NCBI GenBank assembly: GCA_023159155.1
Contig: JAJNNX010000087.1
Span: 20,003 to 84,002, forward strand
From: Ustulina deusta
Taxonomy: Eukaryota > Ascomycota > Sordariomycetes > Xylariales > Xylariaceae
DNA length: 64,000 nt
Direction: 5' to 3'
Shown in pieces: positions 32,801 through 44,808 of this stretch. Positions within the stretch are counted from its first letter, which is position 1, and every line of letters begins with the position of its first letter. Both the position numbers and the translations under genes were made by a program. The notes beneath the pieces are model-generated. The model was not told the origin of the DNA. It made no database searches and saw only the letters and a program-made list of their open reading frames with translations.

Positions 32801-35800
32801 ATTACTACTAAAGCTTATTATTTATTTTTAAAGTTTAGTTTAATTTTGCTATTGGTTTTTTTAAGTATGTTTTTTTTTTAAAATTAGTTATAGCTTAAGT
32901 TAAAACGTTTTTTTTTGCTAAAGTTAGGTTAGCCCAACTTTAAAAACTTTATTATTAAAGTAAGCTTTTTTTTTTTAATATCCTAGGATTAATTAGCATA
33001 TTTTTATATATTTGGCCTGCTTTTTATATAGCTAAAATAAATTCTTTATTAGTTTTTAGCAAGCTTTTTTAATAAAAATAAACTAATTTAATAATATTAT
33101 TAAAAAAAGTTTTAATTATATAATTCTAAAAAATAGTTCTAAACTATTAAATAACTTTATTAAAATTAAAAAGCTTTATAAAATATTAAGCTATGTTTTT
33201 TTTATATTTAAAACTAGTTATTTTTTTAAAGTTCTAATATTATTTAAAGTAGTTTTTAAACTTTTTTTTTAATATATATATATAGTTAAGCTATTAATCT
33301 ATAAAACTTATTTTTTTTATTTATTTAATACGCTACTAGTACTAAGTTTATGTTTTATTTATTAGTAGTAAGCTTACTTAGTTAATTTAATAGTAATTTT
33401 TAAAAAAACTAAATAAATAAAATCTTTAAAAGCTTAGATTAGCTAATTATTAGATCGTAATTTATTATTATTACTATTATTAATTTTTTAAAAACTTTAT
33501 AAAAAAAAAGCAGTAGTCCTTATAAAAGCTTTAATAAACTATTGTTATTATTATTATTTAAGTCCCTTAGGTCCGGGTTAAAAGCTCCGGACAAGCAATA
33601 AAATAGTATAGCTTTTTTATTCCTACTAAATATAAAAAGTCTAACATATACAAAATCAAATTGTATATAGGCTTTTTTAGCTGTTTAGTAAGCTTAAACT
33701 TTCTAAAAAGCTTTATTAATTAGTATTTTTTTTATTTGAGCTTTTAAGCTAAAATATTTAAATAGGGGCTTTTGTAATAAAAAAAACCCTAGTTAGTTAA
33801 TAAAAAGAATAAATATAAGCTTAAAAACTATATATTTTTTAATAGATTCTAAAACAAAATCTATATTTATTTTATAATTAGCTACTAATTAAATATTAAA
33901 CTTATTTAAAATAGCCTAAATATATACCCGGAGATCTTTAATTTATTTGTAAGTAGTTTTGTTATAAATAAAATCAAAATATTCTTAAGCAAACAAATTA
34001 TTAATTTAATTTTTTTTTTACTGCTTATAATATTACTTTTTTTTAAAACTTTTTATATTATTAATAATTTTTCTAAAATATTTTTAAAATTTATTATTAT
34101 TATAAAATTATTTTTTTAAGTTTAATAATAGCTTTTTATTAAATAAAAATATTTTAAGCAAACTTAGTAATAGTTTTTTATATTTTTTAAAAAAACATAA
34201 AACTAAATTGTTTTATTTATTATTAGAACTATTTAATTTGTTTTATAAATATAATAATTTTTATTTAATATATTTATATTATTATATTATAAAAATTATA
34301 TATAATTTTTATTTAATATATTTATATTATTATATTATAAAAATTATATATAATTTTATATTATTTTTTAATTTTTTTTTAGTTTTAATAATAAAAAGCT
34401 TTAATATTATTAATAAAAATATTAATTACTATATAAAAATTATTTATTTGCTAATATAATTTTATAAATTAGTTTAATAAATTAGTAATAATAATATTAG
34501 TTTTAATTAGTTTAATTTAATTTTTTATAATAATATTATATTTTTAAAGGTTATATAAAATAATAATACTAGTATAATTAACTAATAAATCTAATATATT
34601 AGACTTAGTTTTTAAAACATAAAATTTAATTAAAAAACAAAAAATTAATTATAAATAGAAATATTATTATAAAAATAATATGTTTTATATATTATAAATT
34701 AATTATTAATAAGCTATTAGTTTATTAATTGATTTAAATATTTTTTTAAATAGTAATAAAAAAAATATTCTAAGCATATATAAAAAAAAAACAAAAAGTA
34801 ATACTTTTAAAAAGTTTTAATAAAAAAAAACAAAAAAATTAAATAAAAAAACTACTAAAAACTATATTTTACTAAGCATAAAAAATAATTTTTTTGCTAC
34901 TAGTAATACTAAGCTGCTTTAAGCTAATTTGTTTTAAAAGTTTAGTTGTAGTTTAGTACTTTTTAGGTTATTTCTGTTTAAAATTTTGTTTAAGTTTTTT
35001 TTTTTGTTTAAATTTTTATTTAAAGTTTTATTTAGGTCTTTTTTTTCCGGTTTAAAAAAAATACTACTAATAATAACTATAACATAAAATAATAATTAAA
35101 ATATAAAAAGTGCTTTTAAAGCTAATAAGCTATTATTAGTAATAAGTATAAACTAAACTAAAATAATTATAAAATTATAAAAGTTTTTTTAAATAAATAA
35201 AAAATTATTTATAATAAAAGTATATATTATAAGCTTAGAACTTAGTTATATTTAGCTAATAATTTTTTAAAAATTTTAAAGTTTATAGTTCCTTTTTTCG
35301 AATGTTTGGACTTGGGATTTTTATAGCCTATTTATGCCTGTTCGCTATTAGGCTATTTGGAATATATTTTATAACTCTATTAATGCAAAGGACTGTTAGG
35401 TCTCCTTGCATATGCGTATAGTCCGTATGACCTCCAGTCCTTCCAATAAAGGCTTATCCGTTCCCCCGTGGGCCTGCATATTGTACCAACAGCATAGCTA
35501 GCGGCTTGGCATATCGATCCGTATGACAGTAAGTACTATACCACTTTTTGTCTGTTTGCAAGACTAACGGTATGCAGTTGACCTGACGGTCGACAATATA
35601 CAAGAAGTCGTCTGGAACAAGGAATCTTTCGAGTATCTTGTGGTCGAAAACGAGACGAAGGAACTCGTTCAAGCACTTGTTATGCATCAGATTGCCAGCG
35701 AAAAAGGCACCGATATAATCGAACGAAAAGGTAACGGCCTTATCATTCTACTACACGGTGGACCCGGCACTGGTAAGACCCTTACCGCCGAAAGTGTTGC

Positions 35801-36488
35801 GGAGCTTGCCGAGAAGCCCCTATTCCGCGTAACGTGCGGAGATATTGGCACGGAGCCAGAGAAAGTCGAAAAGTATTTGGAATCGGTCCTTCACCTCGGG
35901 AAAACGTGGGGCTGCGTCGTCTTGATAGACGAGGCAGAAGTGTTTCTGGAGCAAAGGAGCCTCGATAACCTCGAACGTAACGCGCTGGTGTCGGTCTTTC
36001 TACGCTTCCTCGAATACTACGAAGGCATCCTTATCCTGACTTCGAACAGGGTGGGAACCTTCGACGAGGCGTTCAAGTCGAGGATCCTTCTTTCCCTGCA
36101 CTACGAGAAATTGACGCGAAGTCAACGCACAAAAATCTGGAAGAAGTTCTTCAAGCGCCTGAAAGAGATTGACGACAGCGCCGCCACCGTAGCGTCTGCT
36201 ACCGAGCCCGGCTCTCTGAAGCGGAAATTTCAAGACGAAAGTACCGGGATCGACTTCGAGGACATAGAGTCTTACATTGACGACCTGGCGGCGGAGGAAT
36301 TGAACGGCCGGCAGATTCGAAACGTCATCACGGCGGGGCGGCAGTACGCTACTTTCAAGAGGGAACCGCTGAGAATCCACCACCTGAAGCACGTAATCAA
36401 AGTGTCTAGCAAGTTCGAGAACTACTTGAAGGATCTTCAGGACGGGCTCTCTGACGACAAAATCATGAAGAGTGACGGGATTAGGTAG
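26824..36488 (+). CDS. AAA+ ATPase (fungal DUF7025-like type), split by a retrotransposon and carrying one stop codon
   Basis: Exons 26824-27999, 28360-28570 and 35578-36488 join in frame to 766 codons. N-terminal part: a coiled-coil stretch (LMYRITSLEAENQNLKLV) and a region typical of large fungal AAA proteins (FMVDFETYRQLH; exon junction KTW-I-DLTVDNIQEVVWN). C-terminal AAA module: Walker A GGPGTGKT (residues 523-530), Walker B VVLIDEAE (Asp580, Glu581), sensor LTSNR and the arginine-rich RSLDNLERNAL. Damage: an in-frame TAG at 27697-27699 (codon 292) reads R-stop-KNGVDW with the frame open on both sides; Gln CAG changed to TAG would explain it. A 6,953-bp LTR element sits inside the third exon's upstream intron exactly behind the exon end. 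The splice signals at both ends survive. Probably a pseudogene. Confidence 0.75.
28038..28053. repeat. Perfect 16-bp palindrome inside AAA intron 1
   Basis: GTAAGTAATTACTTAC is identical to its reverse complement. It sits in a 360-bp intron, far longer than the other introns here, so it may mark a small inserted element. Confidence 0.6.
28571..28575. other. Target site duplication GTAAG (left)
   Basis: Five bases directly before the left LTR, identical to 35529-35533 directly after the right LTR. They are also the first bases of the intron (GTAAGT), so the 5' splice site was the target. Confidence 0.9.
28576..28894. repeat. Left LTR, 319 bp
   Basis: Matches 35210-35528 base for base in length. 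Its outer part (to about 28,730) keeps G and C while its inner part is strongly mutated to A/T. The expected terminal TG appears as TA, consistent with RIP. Confidence 0.88.
35210..35528. repeat. Right LTR, 319 bp
   Basis: Partner of 28576-28894. Here the inner part (to about 35,290) is mutated and the outer part is nearly untouched, ending in the canonical CA. The mirror-image pattern shows mutation fading toward both outer ends. Confidence 0.88.
35529..35533. other. Target site duplication GTAAG (right)
   Basis: Same five bases as 28571-28575. Followed by the rest of the original 49-bp intron (35529-35577), with branch CTAAC and acceptor CAG still present. Confidence 0.9.
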
Positions 36489-37351
36489 ATTATGCGGGAC
36501 CAGATCTGGTGTAAGAATACTTCAGTGGGAGGGACAGTCCATCTGTGTCAAGGGGTTCTCTTTTAGGTTTCTTATTAACGAATTCACGCATGATATATAT
36601 CTCCAGTCCCATTCACCAACGCGCAAGAGTCGATACTCTAAATCTGGACTGAAATGGTCGCTCACCCACCCTTAACACAAGCAATCCTAGTTGCAGGTTT
36701 CGTAGTGTTATTCCCGAAAACCATGTACTTGGCGAGGCGACATATCAACCTTGTTTGTAGTCCTCGACGGCAGCTGGAAGCAGACACTTCAGTTGGCGAG
36801 TCATCCGCTCATGCCTCGTCTTCCGGGCGATCAACTCATGGGTCATTCAACCTGCCCTGTGAAAGATATAGATAGTAGGCGGGATGTGGAGGCGCATCTC
36901 GACTGATGTTGTTCAAGGTCTAGAGGAGTTGGAAGCTATAAATGAGTTACTAGGGACCTATCTAGCCAATGCAGTGGTTCTTCATGGCCAATCTAGCGGG
37001 GCTAATAGTGAGAGTGCACATCCTGTAGGTACAATGGGAAGGGGAAGCTGTACAGTGCACAGGACAGTGTACAGAAAGCTACTGTCGCGGCCCCAATAGC
37101 TTTTATCGATAACGCGCATCCAACACTTCCAGTGATTAAGAAGGATAAAGAAGTCAACACTTCCCTTTCGAAGGTCGTCTAACCTCCACATCCCACCTCA
37201 TATCATATCTATCCAACACGACCATGGTCGCGTAATATTTGTCCTCTTCTCGGCAACTGTCTATCGCCGATCTCATTCTACCGACTTCCTCGCTCACGCT
37301 CACGCTTTCACAGCCACCACCGACCCGTCGGCACGTCCATCGCACGCAACC
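36489..37351. other. Intergenic; promoter of cyclin gene
   Basis: 3' flank of the AAA gene, then the upstream region of the cyclin gene. Short frames only, with no recognised motif. Confidence 0.45.
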
Positions 37352-38475
37352 ATGGCGACGGAAGATGCTCGCTACCGGCAATCCAGCCAGTACCGGCTCT
37401 GGTCGTTCTCGCCGTCGCATCTGCGGTCGCTCCGCGAAAAGACGAGCTCCCTCGCCGTGGCCCACATCGCCAGCCGGCTGCGCGCCGCGTCGCCGCCCGT
37501 CGACCCGCTGCCCGACTTCCTGACGCCGGCCGACGAGGCCATGCTGCTCAACTTCTACATCGTCGACCTGCTGCGCGCCGCCCAGTTCTGCGACCTCCCG
37601 TCCGAGATCCAGGCCACCGCCGCCGTCTTCTTCCGCCGCTTCTACGTCACCAACAGCCTCATGACCTATCCGCCCCGCGCCCTGACCATGACCTGCATCT
37701 TCTTCGCCTGCAAGGCCGAGGGCCTGTACTACCGCCTGCAGAAGTTCGCCGACAAGTTCCCCGGCATCACCGGCGAGGAGGTCCTGGCCGCCGAATATGT
37801 CCTGTGCCAGGGCCTCCGCTTCGCCTTCGACGTGCGCCATCCCTACCGCGCCCTCGAGGGTGCCATGATGGAGCTCCGGAGGCTCGGCGACTTCGACGAG
37901 AACCGCCTTGTCCGCGCCCACCAGAGAGCACGGGATGTCCTCAAGTTCAGCCCGCTGCTCACCGATGTCTACTTCCACTACACGCCGAGCCAGATCATGT
38001 TTGGCGCATTGTCCATGGCAGACGAAGGCCTGCTGCAGCGATTGCTGCGCGACGCCTTCTCCGGCCAGAGCGAGAGTGCCAAGAACCAAGTCTTGGAGAT
38101 GGTGCAGAATTGCAGAGCCATGCTCGAGAAGGAGCCGCCCGAGAGGCGGACAACGTACTGGGATGCGGTAAGAGCCCGCCCTGGCAGACCCCGTGGACGC
38201 CGTAAATGCTAATCGGGTGACAGAGCGGGAGCAAAGAGACGATGAAACCGCTGAACAAGAAACTTAAAAAGTGTCGCGATCCGGATCGGGTTGATCTGGT
38301 TGCATTGCAGAAGGCAAGAAGAGAGCAGGCCGTGCAGAAGACCAAAGCGAAGGTAGCTATGAAAGAAGACGGTGACGTCTTCGGTACCAGCAACGGCACA
38401 AATAAAGACGACGAGAGGGAAGCCAAGAGACGGAGAGTAGCAGGCGGAGCCGATATGTTCGGCCCTCCACTGTGA
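37352..38475 (+). CDS. Cyclin H-like TFIIH/CAK subunit (Ccl1/Mcs2 family)
   Basis: Two exons, 37352-38167 and 38224-38475 (56-bp intron), 355 aa. Seen: the conserved N-terminus SSQYRLWSFSPSHLRSLR that precedes the first cyclin box in cyclin H; cyclin box 1 with FFRRFYVTNSLM, TCIFFACKAEG and VLCQGLRFAF (about residues 80-165); a second helical repeat ending near TPSQIMFGAL; and a basic, Lys/Arg-rich C-tail (EAKRRR) likely to act as nuclear signal. Cyclin H binds Cdk7/Kin28 in TFIIH, phosphorylating the RNA polymerase II C-terminal domain. Complete and intact; an essential housekeeping gene in related fungi. High GC, so antisense frames overlap it. Confidence 0.9.
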
Positions 38476-39683
38476 TGTGAACTCTGAGATTCCAAGCATC
38501 GCACCGAAGTGCTAAATTAGCGCACCGCAACCGACAAGCTGACCGGAAGGGTGACCATGAAGGCATACGAACAGAGGGCTCATGACAACCCTTGGCTTAG
38601 TCTTCCTAAGACAACACAGCAGCAAACACTGCTGTAAACCGGACATCTGCATCCGAATTGTGGAAATGCACATAGCGTTCGAGCACTCCACATTATAATC
38701 TAAATGGACCGTCACTACTCTGATCATAGAAACGCATCAACGACCTCGGAACTGGTCAAGCTTTTCCTTGCAGCCACGTTACCCAAGTGCAGCGAGCTCG
38801 TATACGATGAGAGGATGGCCATCTATACGGACCCTAAGCGACCGAAACGTGCCAGCCCACTCGACTAATTTCCGTTGTCTGCCCGAGAGTCCAGGAAGTG
38901 GGGCCGATAATGGCGGTCGAACAAGTCATGCCCCGTTAGTAGGTCGTAGATCATTTTGTATCTCGTTCTAACAAAGTGACCACATCCTAACGCGTGATTA
39001 GCTCATCTCTCAATTGCATTCTACCATTTTCCGGTGACTCCCTTTATAGAATCTCGTTGATTGAGCCTGTTAGGTCGGGATTCATTACCTTGATAATGAA
39101 AGCTACATCTCAATTGCTCTGCTCGGCATCTGTCAGTACCTGCGCGCCATGTAAATGAACATGAGTTGATGTCTTCGACATAGCTGATAGCTAGTTGGCC
39201 CTGTCTAGATAGAGCCCGCACCCTTGATCTCCGGCTTATGAGTCTAGATACCCAGTTTATCTATCGAGATAGAGCGCAGATCAACATGCCTCATCCACTC
39301 AGGTGGGACAGTTGGGAACCCATGTTTCTGCCCAGGTTGCAGTCACTGCCAAGCTGTGCAAGTAAGGCAGGTCCCTCGTTACCTATGATACGTAGCATCC
39401 GACCCAGAAGCCATGTAAGCTACCCCGCGATAATAATTGGCACGACCTTTCACCAACTTACAGCTGGGATGATTATCAGTGACCAGGGTATGGATGTCCT
39501 GTAGATAAAGACATGGCTTCCCCTCACCGAGAACCAGGAGGAAGCCGTCCTCACCCTGCGAAAGTAATTCGAGAGGTTTACACACTGCTCAACCGTGGCG
39601 TTTAATAGGAAGACTACTTAGAAGTCATGGGGGAAAGGGTGATTACTCCAAAGGTTTAACAAAAGTCATCATAGACGGCCAGC
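38476..39683. other. Intergenic, no gene seen
   Basis: About 1.2 kb of normal-composition DNA with only short frames on both strands. It contains the 3' flank of the cyclin gene and the promoter of the permease. Confidence 0.5.
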
Positions 39684-41336
39684 ATGGCTGACATCGAGGC
39701 GGCAAGTGACCGGGATGAGTCCAAGGCGGACCCGGCCGTTCGCCACGATGACTTCACCGGCGACGCGAAGGCAGAGCAAGAGCGCCGCAACGTCGGCACT
39801 CTCGAGCGGAAGCTGAAGTCGCGACACGTGCAATTTATGGCACTGTCGGGGGCCATCGGCACGGGTCTTTTCGTCGGCAGCGGCCAGGTGCTGTCGCTCG
39901 CAGGCCCGCTCTCGGCATTCCTGGCGTACCTCATCACAGCCTTCAACGTGTACTGCGTCGTGCACAGCCTCGGCGAGATGGCGACGTACCTCCCGCTGCC
40001 GGGCGCCGTGGCCGTGTACGCGGCGCGCTACGTGGACGAGGCGCTGGGCTTCGCCGTCGCCTGGAACTACTGGTGGCAGATCGCCATCGGCGTGCCCATC
40101 GAGGTGACAGCCAGCGTCGTCGTCGTCGACTACTGGCCCAACGACGTGCCCACCGCCGCCCTTATCACCCTCTTCCTCTTCACCATGGTCGCCGTCAACT
40201 GCCTCCCCGTGCGCGTCTACGGCGAGGCCGAGTTCGTCTTCGGCGCCGTCAAATTGACGACCATCGTGGGATTGATCCTGCTCATGTTCATCGTGACGCT
40301 CGGCGGGACGCCGAGCGGCGAGCGCATCGGCTTCCGGTATTGGCAGGACCCGGGTCCGATGAAGGAATATCTCGTCACCGGCGCGCTGGGCCGGTTCCTC
40401 GCGTTCTGGAAGGTGTTCATCCAAGCGACCTTCTCGTACGGCGGCAGCGAGATGGTCGTGATCGCGTCTGGCGAGACGGAGAACCCGCGCCGCAACATCC
40501 CCAAGGCCATCCGTCGCGTCTTCTGGCGCATCGCGCTGTTCTACGTGCTCGCCGTGTTCCTCGTCACGCTGTGCGTGTCGTCGATGGACCCGCGCCTGCT
40601 CGACGCCATCCGCACGTCGGCCCCCGGCGCCGCCGCCAGCCCCTTCGTCATCGCCATCGAGAACGGCGGCATCGCCGTCCTGCCCTCCATCATCAACGCC
40701 GTCATCCTCTCCTCGGCCTGGTCGGCCGGGAACTCGTTCTTCTACGCCTCCACCCGCGTCCTGTACTCGGCCGCCCTCGACGGCAAGGCCCCGCGGTTCC
40801 TGACCTTCGAGCGCCGCGGCGTCCCGTACGCCTGCGTCGCCGCCACCACGCTGCTCTCGCTGCTCGCGTACCTCAACGTCAGCAACAGCGGCGAGAACGT
40901 CTTCTTCTGGCTCTCGAACCTGGCCGCCGTCTCGACCCTCATCATCTGGGCCTCCGTGTGCATCACCTACCTCCGCTTCTACCACGGCCTGCGACACCAC
41001 GGCATCCCCCGCGACACCCTGCCGTACAAGGCCCCGCTGCAGCCGTTCCTGGCGTACTTCGCCCTGGGCTTCTGCGTCGTCGTCGCCTTCTTCAACGGCT
41101 TCGACGCCTTCTTCCCCGGCAAGTTCGCCGCCGAGACCTTCGTCCCGCCCTACGTCGACGTCCCCATCTTCCTGGCCCTGCTCCTCGGGTACAAGCTGGT
41201 GATGAAGACGAAGCTGGTCCCCCTCGCGGAAATGGACCTCTGGAGCGGCAAGGCCGAGATCGATCGCCTCGAGGACTCCTGGCCGGATGTCAAGCCGCGG
41301 AATCTCCTCGAGAGGATCTGGTTCTGGATCGCGTAG
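39684..41336 (+). CDS. Amino-acid permease (APC superfamily, fungal YAT/AAP family)
   Basis: Single exon, 550 aa, intact. A hydrophilic acidic N-terminus is followed by RKLKSRHVQFMALSGAIGTG, the family signature that leads into helix 1 with the substrate-binding GAIGTGLFVGSG. About twelve membrane segments follow, with GEMATYLPLPGA, ATFSYGGSEMVVIASGETE, NPRRNIPKAI, SAWSAGNSFFYASTRVLY and a polar C-terminus ending in a Trp/Arg-rich tail. These proteins import amino acids by proton symport at the plasma membrane; the specificity (for example GABA, proline or general) cannot be told. High GC codon use like the neighbouring cyclin gene. Confidence 0.92.
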   Translation: MADIEAASDRDESKADPAVRHDDFTGDAKAEQERRNVGTLERKLKSRHVQFMALSGAIGTGLFVGSGQVLSLAGPLSAFLAYLITAFNVYCVVHSLGEMATYLPLPGAVAVYAARYVDEALGFAVAWNYWWQIAIGVPIEVTASVVVVDYWPNDVPTAALITLFLFTMVAVNCLPVRVYGEAEFVFGAVKLTTIVGLILLMFIVTLGGTPSGERIGFRYWQDPGPMKEYLVTGALGRFLAFWKVFIQATFSYGGSEMVVIASGETENPRRNIPKAIRRVFWRIALFYVLAVFLVTLCVSSMDPRLLDAIRTSAPGAAASPFVIAIENGGIAVLPSIINAVILSSAWSAGNSFFYASTRVLYSAALDGKAPRFLTFERRGVPYACVAATTLLSLLAYLNVSNSGENVFFWLSNLAAVSTLIIWASVCITYLRFYHGLRHHGIPRDTLPYKAPLQPFLAYFALGFCVVVAFFNGFDAFFPGKFAAETFVPPYVDVPIFLALLLGYKLVMKTKLVPLAEMDLWSGKAEIDRLEDSWPDVKPRNLLERIWFWIA

Positions 41337-42935
41337 TGCGCGGACGAGGTTACGGCAATATGTTTTCAGCCTGGTGTCATTTACCATGTGGATTGCTCGG
41401 TGGTCATGTCATTGTGCGTCTGAGGGCGCTTTGTGGGTGTGCAATGTGTTTTCTCAGCTATTAATTTACGGGGTCGGGCCATGTCAACACATACTAATGC
41501 AGACTAAGGTGCCGCGCCGCTGCTAGCACCGGGATAGGTGGGCCCGGCGGACATTGCAGTGTTTGGGGGACTACATGTGCTGTTGGGGTTTAAGACTCCG
41601 TTCACCCTTAACGATACTGCTCAAGTCGATGTAGCGCCCCAAGCGAAGTTTTTATTCTAATGTGCATTGCTTAATATGAGAAGTATTGTAACTTAGACTT
41701 CTAGAAATTTTACCAGGATTACCAAGTATCTATCACCTTTGACAGAAACACCGAAAAAGAATCACTGATATACTGGTTCAGGCGGATATTCTCGGGCCCT
41801 TTATGGGGACAATGGCCCAATGGCAAAAAGTGATTGGATTGTAGCTGAACATGGCCGCATTTAGCTGTGGTTATGCAGTCCGGCCTTTATTATTTTTAGT
41901 GAGGCCAATTGATTCCGTTTAGTGACTTACTCATAGGTTCCCAGCGAACCAGACCCAACCTGCTGATAATAAACAGTAATATAGCCCATTAGTGTCTCTG
42001 ACCTCTAGTCACGCTCATGCAAGCAAGAATATCGTGAACTTATCATGACCTTATGATGACGGCCAAGCATTGATATTCATATTTGAAAGAGGTGAATTGT
42101 CATGGATAGACTTACCATTGACTGTACCTTGGTACTTTTATCTCGACTTCCGAGGGACCTGGATCGAGTGGTCAATTACAGATAGTATTATTCGTGTGGG
42201 TGGCGGTACCTGAAATAGGCTGGTGTGCATCGATTACCGACTTACGGGACCTCCATAGGTAGGTAGAACACACCTAGGAACACTATTTGCCGGGGGTGTT
42301 AGGCCACCTCCGGCCACCAAGGAGGCGGGGAGGTGTATTGGTGAGCATGGGTTGTCATGCAGGACTGGAGGTATTCGGCTCGAAATAGCTAAGATGTCTG
42401 TGCCTCACTGTTCAGCCCGGATGCAGCCGGGCTAAATCGACTTGGCCTCAGAGCCTTACCTTTCCTGAAGAGCCTGAGTGGTGATGTGAGGCCGGGATCG
42501 TGCGGTTATTTAAACAGCGCTGGTTTGATTTCACTTTCGTTCCATCCTCATTTCCCCTCATCAACCACCATTCAGTAAGCAGGACCCAGGCAGTGGCCCT
42601 AACCAAGCGTATGTTTACACAGCTCGATCAATTTGTATGGGAAGCTAGCGTAGCCTCACGGCTACGGCGGAACGGAAAAAGTGAGAAGCAGCGAACAAGC
42701 GGCTCCCAACACTATATAATTACATACCGATCAACTAGCCTCGATCAGTCCCATCCAATACTACAAAGCTAGGCCTGACCTAGTCCATAACACAGCTTTA
42801 AACTGCCTTTGCTTTTAGCGAAAGAGGGACGACTAATGTCACGATCAGTGAAGTAGCATGGTAGCCAGTATATTGATACTATATAGGAATAGCAAAACGA
42901 TCAGATACGACCAAGTCTCGCTCTCTTTTCGACAT
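41337..42935. other. Intergenic, no gene seen
   Basis: About 1.6 kb between the converging permease and amidase genes. Normal composition, only short frames. One inverted repeat: CACCTCC at 42305-42311 and GGAGGTG at 42329-42335. No transposon ends recognised. Confidence 0.5.
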
Positions 42936-44808
42936 TTAGAGAGTCTTCCAGTCAAATGCCCTTTCCCAAGCCGCTGCGACCTTCAGGCAATCAATATCCC
43001 TGAATTTACGACCGATAATCTGCATACCCACTGGCAGCTTCACACTTGGATCTTCAGAAGCTGGCGAAAACCCAACAGGAAGAGAAAGTGCAGGATGCCC
43101 TGTGCCTAGAATGTGCATCAGTCGTACAAATCACCCATTATTTAACGGGCGATATTCCAACTTACAGTTCAGTGGGCTGGTATTGGCTAGGAGACCGGTT
43201 GACATCTGCATCAGCTTCAGTGGACCTCCCCTGTATCCATCCCTGTATCCATCCTCCGGTAATCGGGTAGGTGGGTTAGTTAGCGTAGGTGTTATTAGAA
43301 CATCAACATCCTTCAGCGCCAGATCGTAGGCATCCTATTCTAATATGAGTATTTCGGAGAACGAGGGAGAGGGATCAAGTGTTTACGTACGCCGACTGCC
43401 TTCAACAAGTTCATGCACTTGGCATGAAGCTTGGGTCCGTATCGTTCCTGGGCCCAAAGGTATGCAAGATATATGTATGAGGCGCCGGGCCCCAGTGCAT
43501 CGAATTGAGCCTGTGTGAGCTTGTCACCCACTAGGTCACATCGATCCGAAAAGTGTAATTGTTTCCGTCCATGTCGTTCCCCAAGCAACGCCCCTCGGGG
43601 ACTCAACACAGGTACAGAAACCATCCACGCAACCGTAGCTTCTAGGTGCGCTGGCACCGAGACAGAGGAAACAGTCGCTCCGAGCTCACTCAACTTCGTG
43701 GCAGCTGAACGAACACACGCCACGACATTTTCATCGTGGCCGGGAATCTGGAAGCCTTCCAACAGAATACCGACCTTCACTCCATCAAGCATAGTGTTCT
43801 TAGGTAATCGGGTCACCCCATCAATATCGCCGACATAGTTCACCTCATACCCTCCAAGTTCAATTGGTGGTTGCCGATCATCCCACCCATCTGGTCCAGC
43901 AATGGCTTCAAGAAGAAGAGCACAATCCCGAACGGTCTTCGCCATCGGACCGGCGTGGTCTATTGTAGGATCCAAGCTTAAAATGCCGGTATATGGGACT
44001 AGTCCCCATGTTGGCTTCAGTCCAACGATGCCGCAGGCCGCAGCCGGAATACGAATACTGCCCCCTTGATCGCAACCAATGGCGAGATCAACGGACCCTG
44101 TGGCCACGAGCCGCCCACTTCCGCTGCTCGAGCCGCCGGCGCTGTATCCTTCTGCATAGGGGTTGTGAACGGGTCCAGTGACTGATGTACATGAGACTCC
44201 CTCCATACAAGAATTCTCGCAAGCTAGACATGATTAGTCACAGCATTATGTCGCAATTAACTGGAACTTCAAGGCGTTGAATCCTACCAGCTTTGCCTGT
44301 TATTGTAGCCCCGGCATCCATAATACGCGTCGCCACTGTCGCATCGATCTCGGGAACCCACTCAACCATTGCTGTGCCATTTGTACACCTCACGCCCGCG
44401 AGAGCTATGTTATCCTTGAGAGCCACTGTCCGACCCTCCAGTAGGTTGCTCTTTGGAGCGATGCATTTTGCGGTTACCTATGGGTGATAGAGTCAGTTTC
44501 ACAATACGCCAATCCCAATGCCGCTTTGTTGGGGGTGTATAGAAACGGCATACCTTGGTTGCCCAAGCGCCAAATTCGTTATCTTCGGGGATGCGAATAT
44601 CGTTCCGGGGATACTTCTCCAGGTCTGGTCGTGGCTGTACTTGGCGGTCGTCCGGCAGTGAATCAATGGCAGTCTCAAAGCCAGTGAGCAACGTACTAAA
44701 CTCTTCGACTAGAGATTCATTGAGCTCGAGCCCGGCTTTCTTGAGGACCGGTTTGAGCTCCTCTCCTGTGACCCTCACGGAACCGGATTCGAGCTGAACG
44801 AGAGCCAT
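42936..44808 (-). CDS. Amidase (amidase-signature family, AmdS/GatA-like)
   Basis: Five exons on the minus strand, 44808-44554, 44477-44288, 44223-43391, 43334-43166 and 43105-42936; every junction keeps frame, 538 aa. Seen: the catalytic Lys in [10 protein letters not shown], the signature [18 protein letters not shown], and the Ser-cisSer-Lys triad partners in [13 protein letters not shown], plus a C-terminal [14 protein letters not shown]. These enzymes hydrolyse amides to acid and ammonia; the substrate is unknown (acetamide, indole-acetamide and others are used by relatives). The first residues before the ATG at 44808 are in frame but have no ATG. No signal peptide; cytosolic. Intact. 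Confidence 0.9.

Larger units (their letters stand above)
28576..35528. mobile_element. RIP-mutated LTR retrotransposon
   Basis: 6,953 bp bounded by two direct repeats of exactly 319 bp. Where the two repeats were compared at their ends, all differences are C/T or G/A. It is flanked by the duplicated GTAAG. The interior is almost only A and T with stop codons in all frames; no domain could be assigned. A long T run just inside the left LTR may be a mutated polypurine tract read from the minus strand, which would make the element leftward; that is a guess. Superfamily undetermined. Confidence 0.88.

Noticed and set aside
32525..34459. Short open frames inside the first AT-rich element
   Set aside because: Ile/Tyr/Asn/Phe/Leu/Lys-only translations from random A/T sequence; no retroelement block recognisable, unlike 59,536-59,808.
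37154..38089. Long open frame antisense to the cyclin gene
   Set aside because: It is a GC-driven shadow of the plus-strand gene: low-complexity Glu/Gly/Val-rich translation, no family motifs.
39669..41387. 572-codon frame antisense to the permease, and a 463-codon frame on the same strand at 40,073
   Set aside because: Both overlap the intact permease and translate to Arg/Asp/Glu- or His/Arg-rich low-complexity sequence, typical of GC-rich off-frames.
42305..42335. 7-bp inverted repeat as a bidirectional terminator between permease and amidase
   Set aside because: Far from both gene ends, and eukaryotic termination does not rely on such hairpins; kept only as a note.
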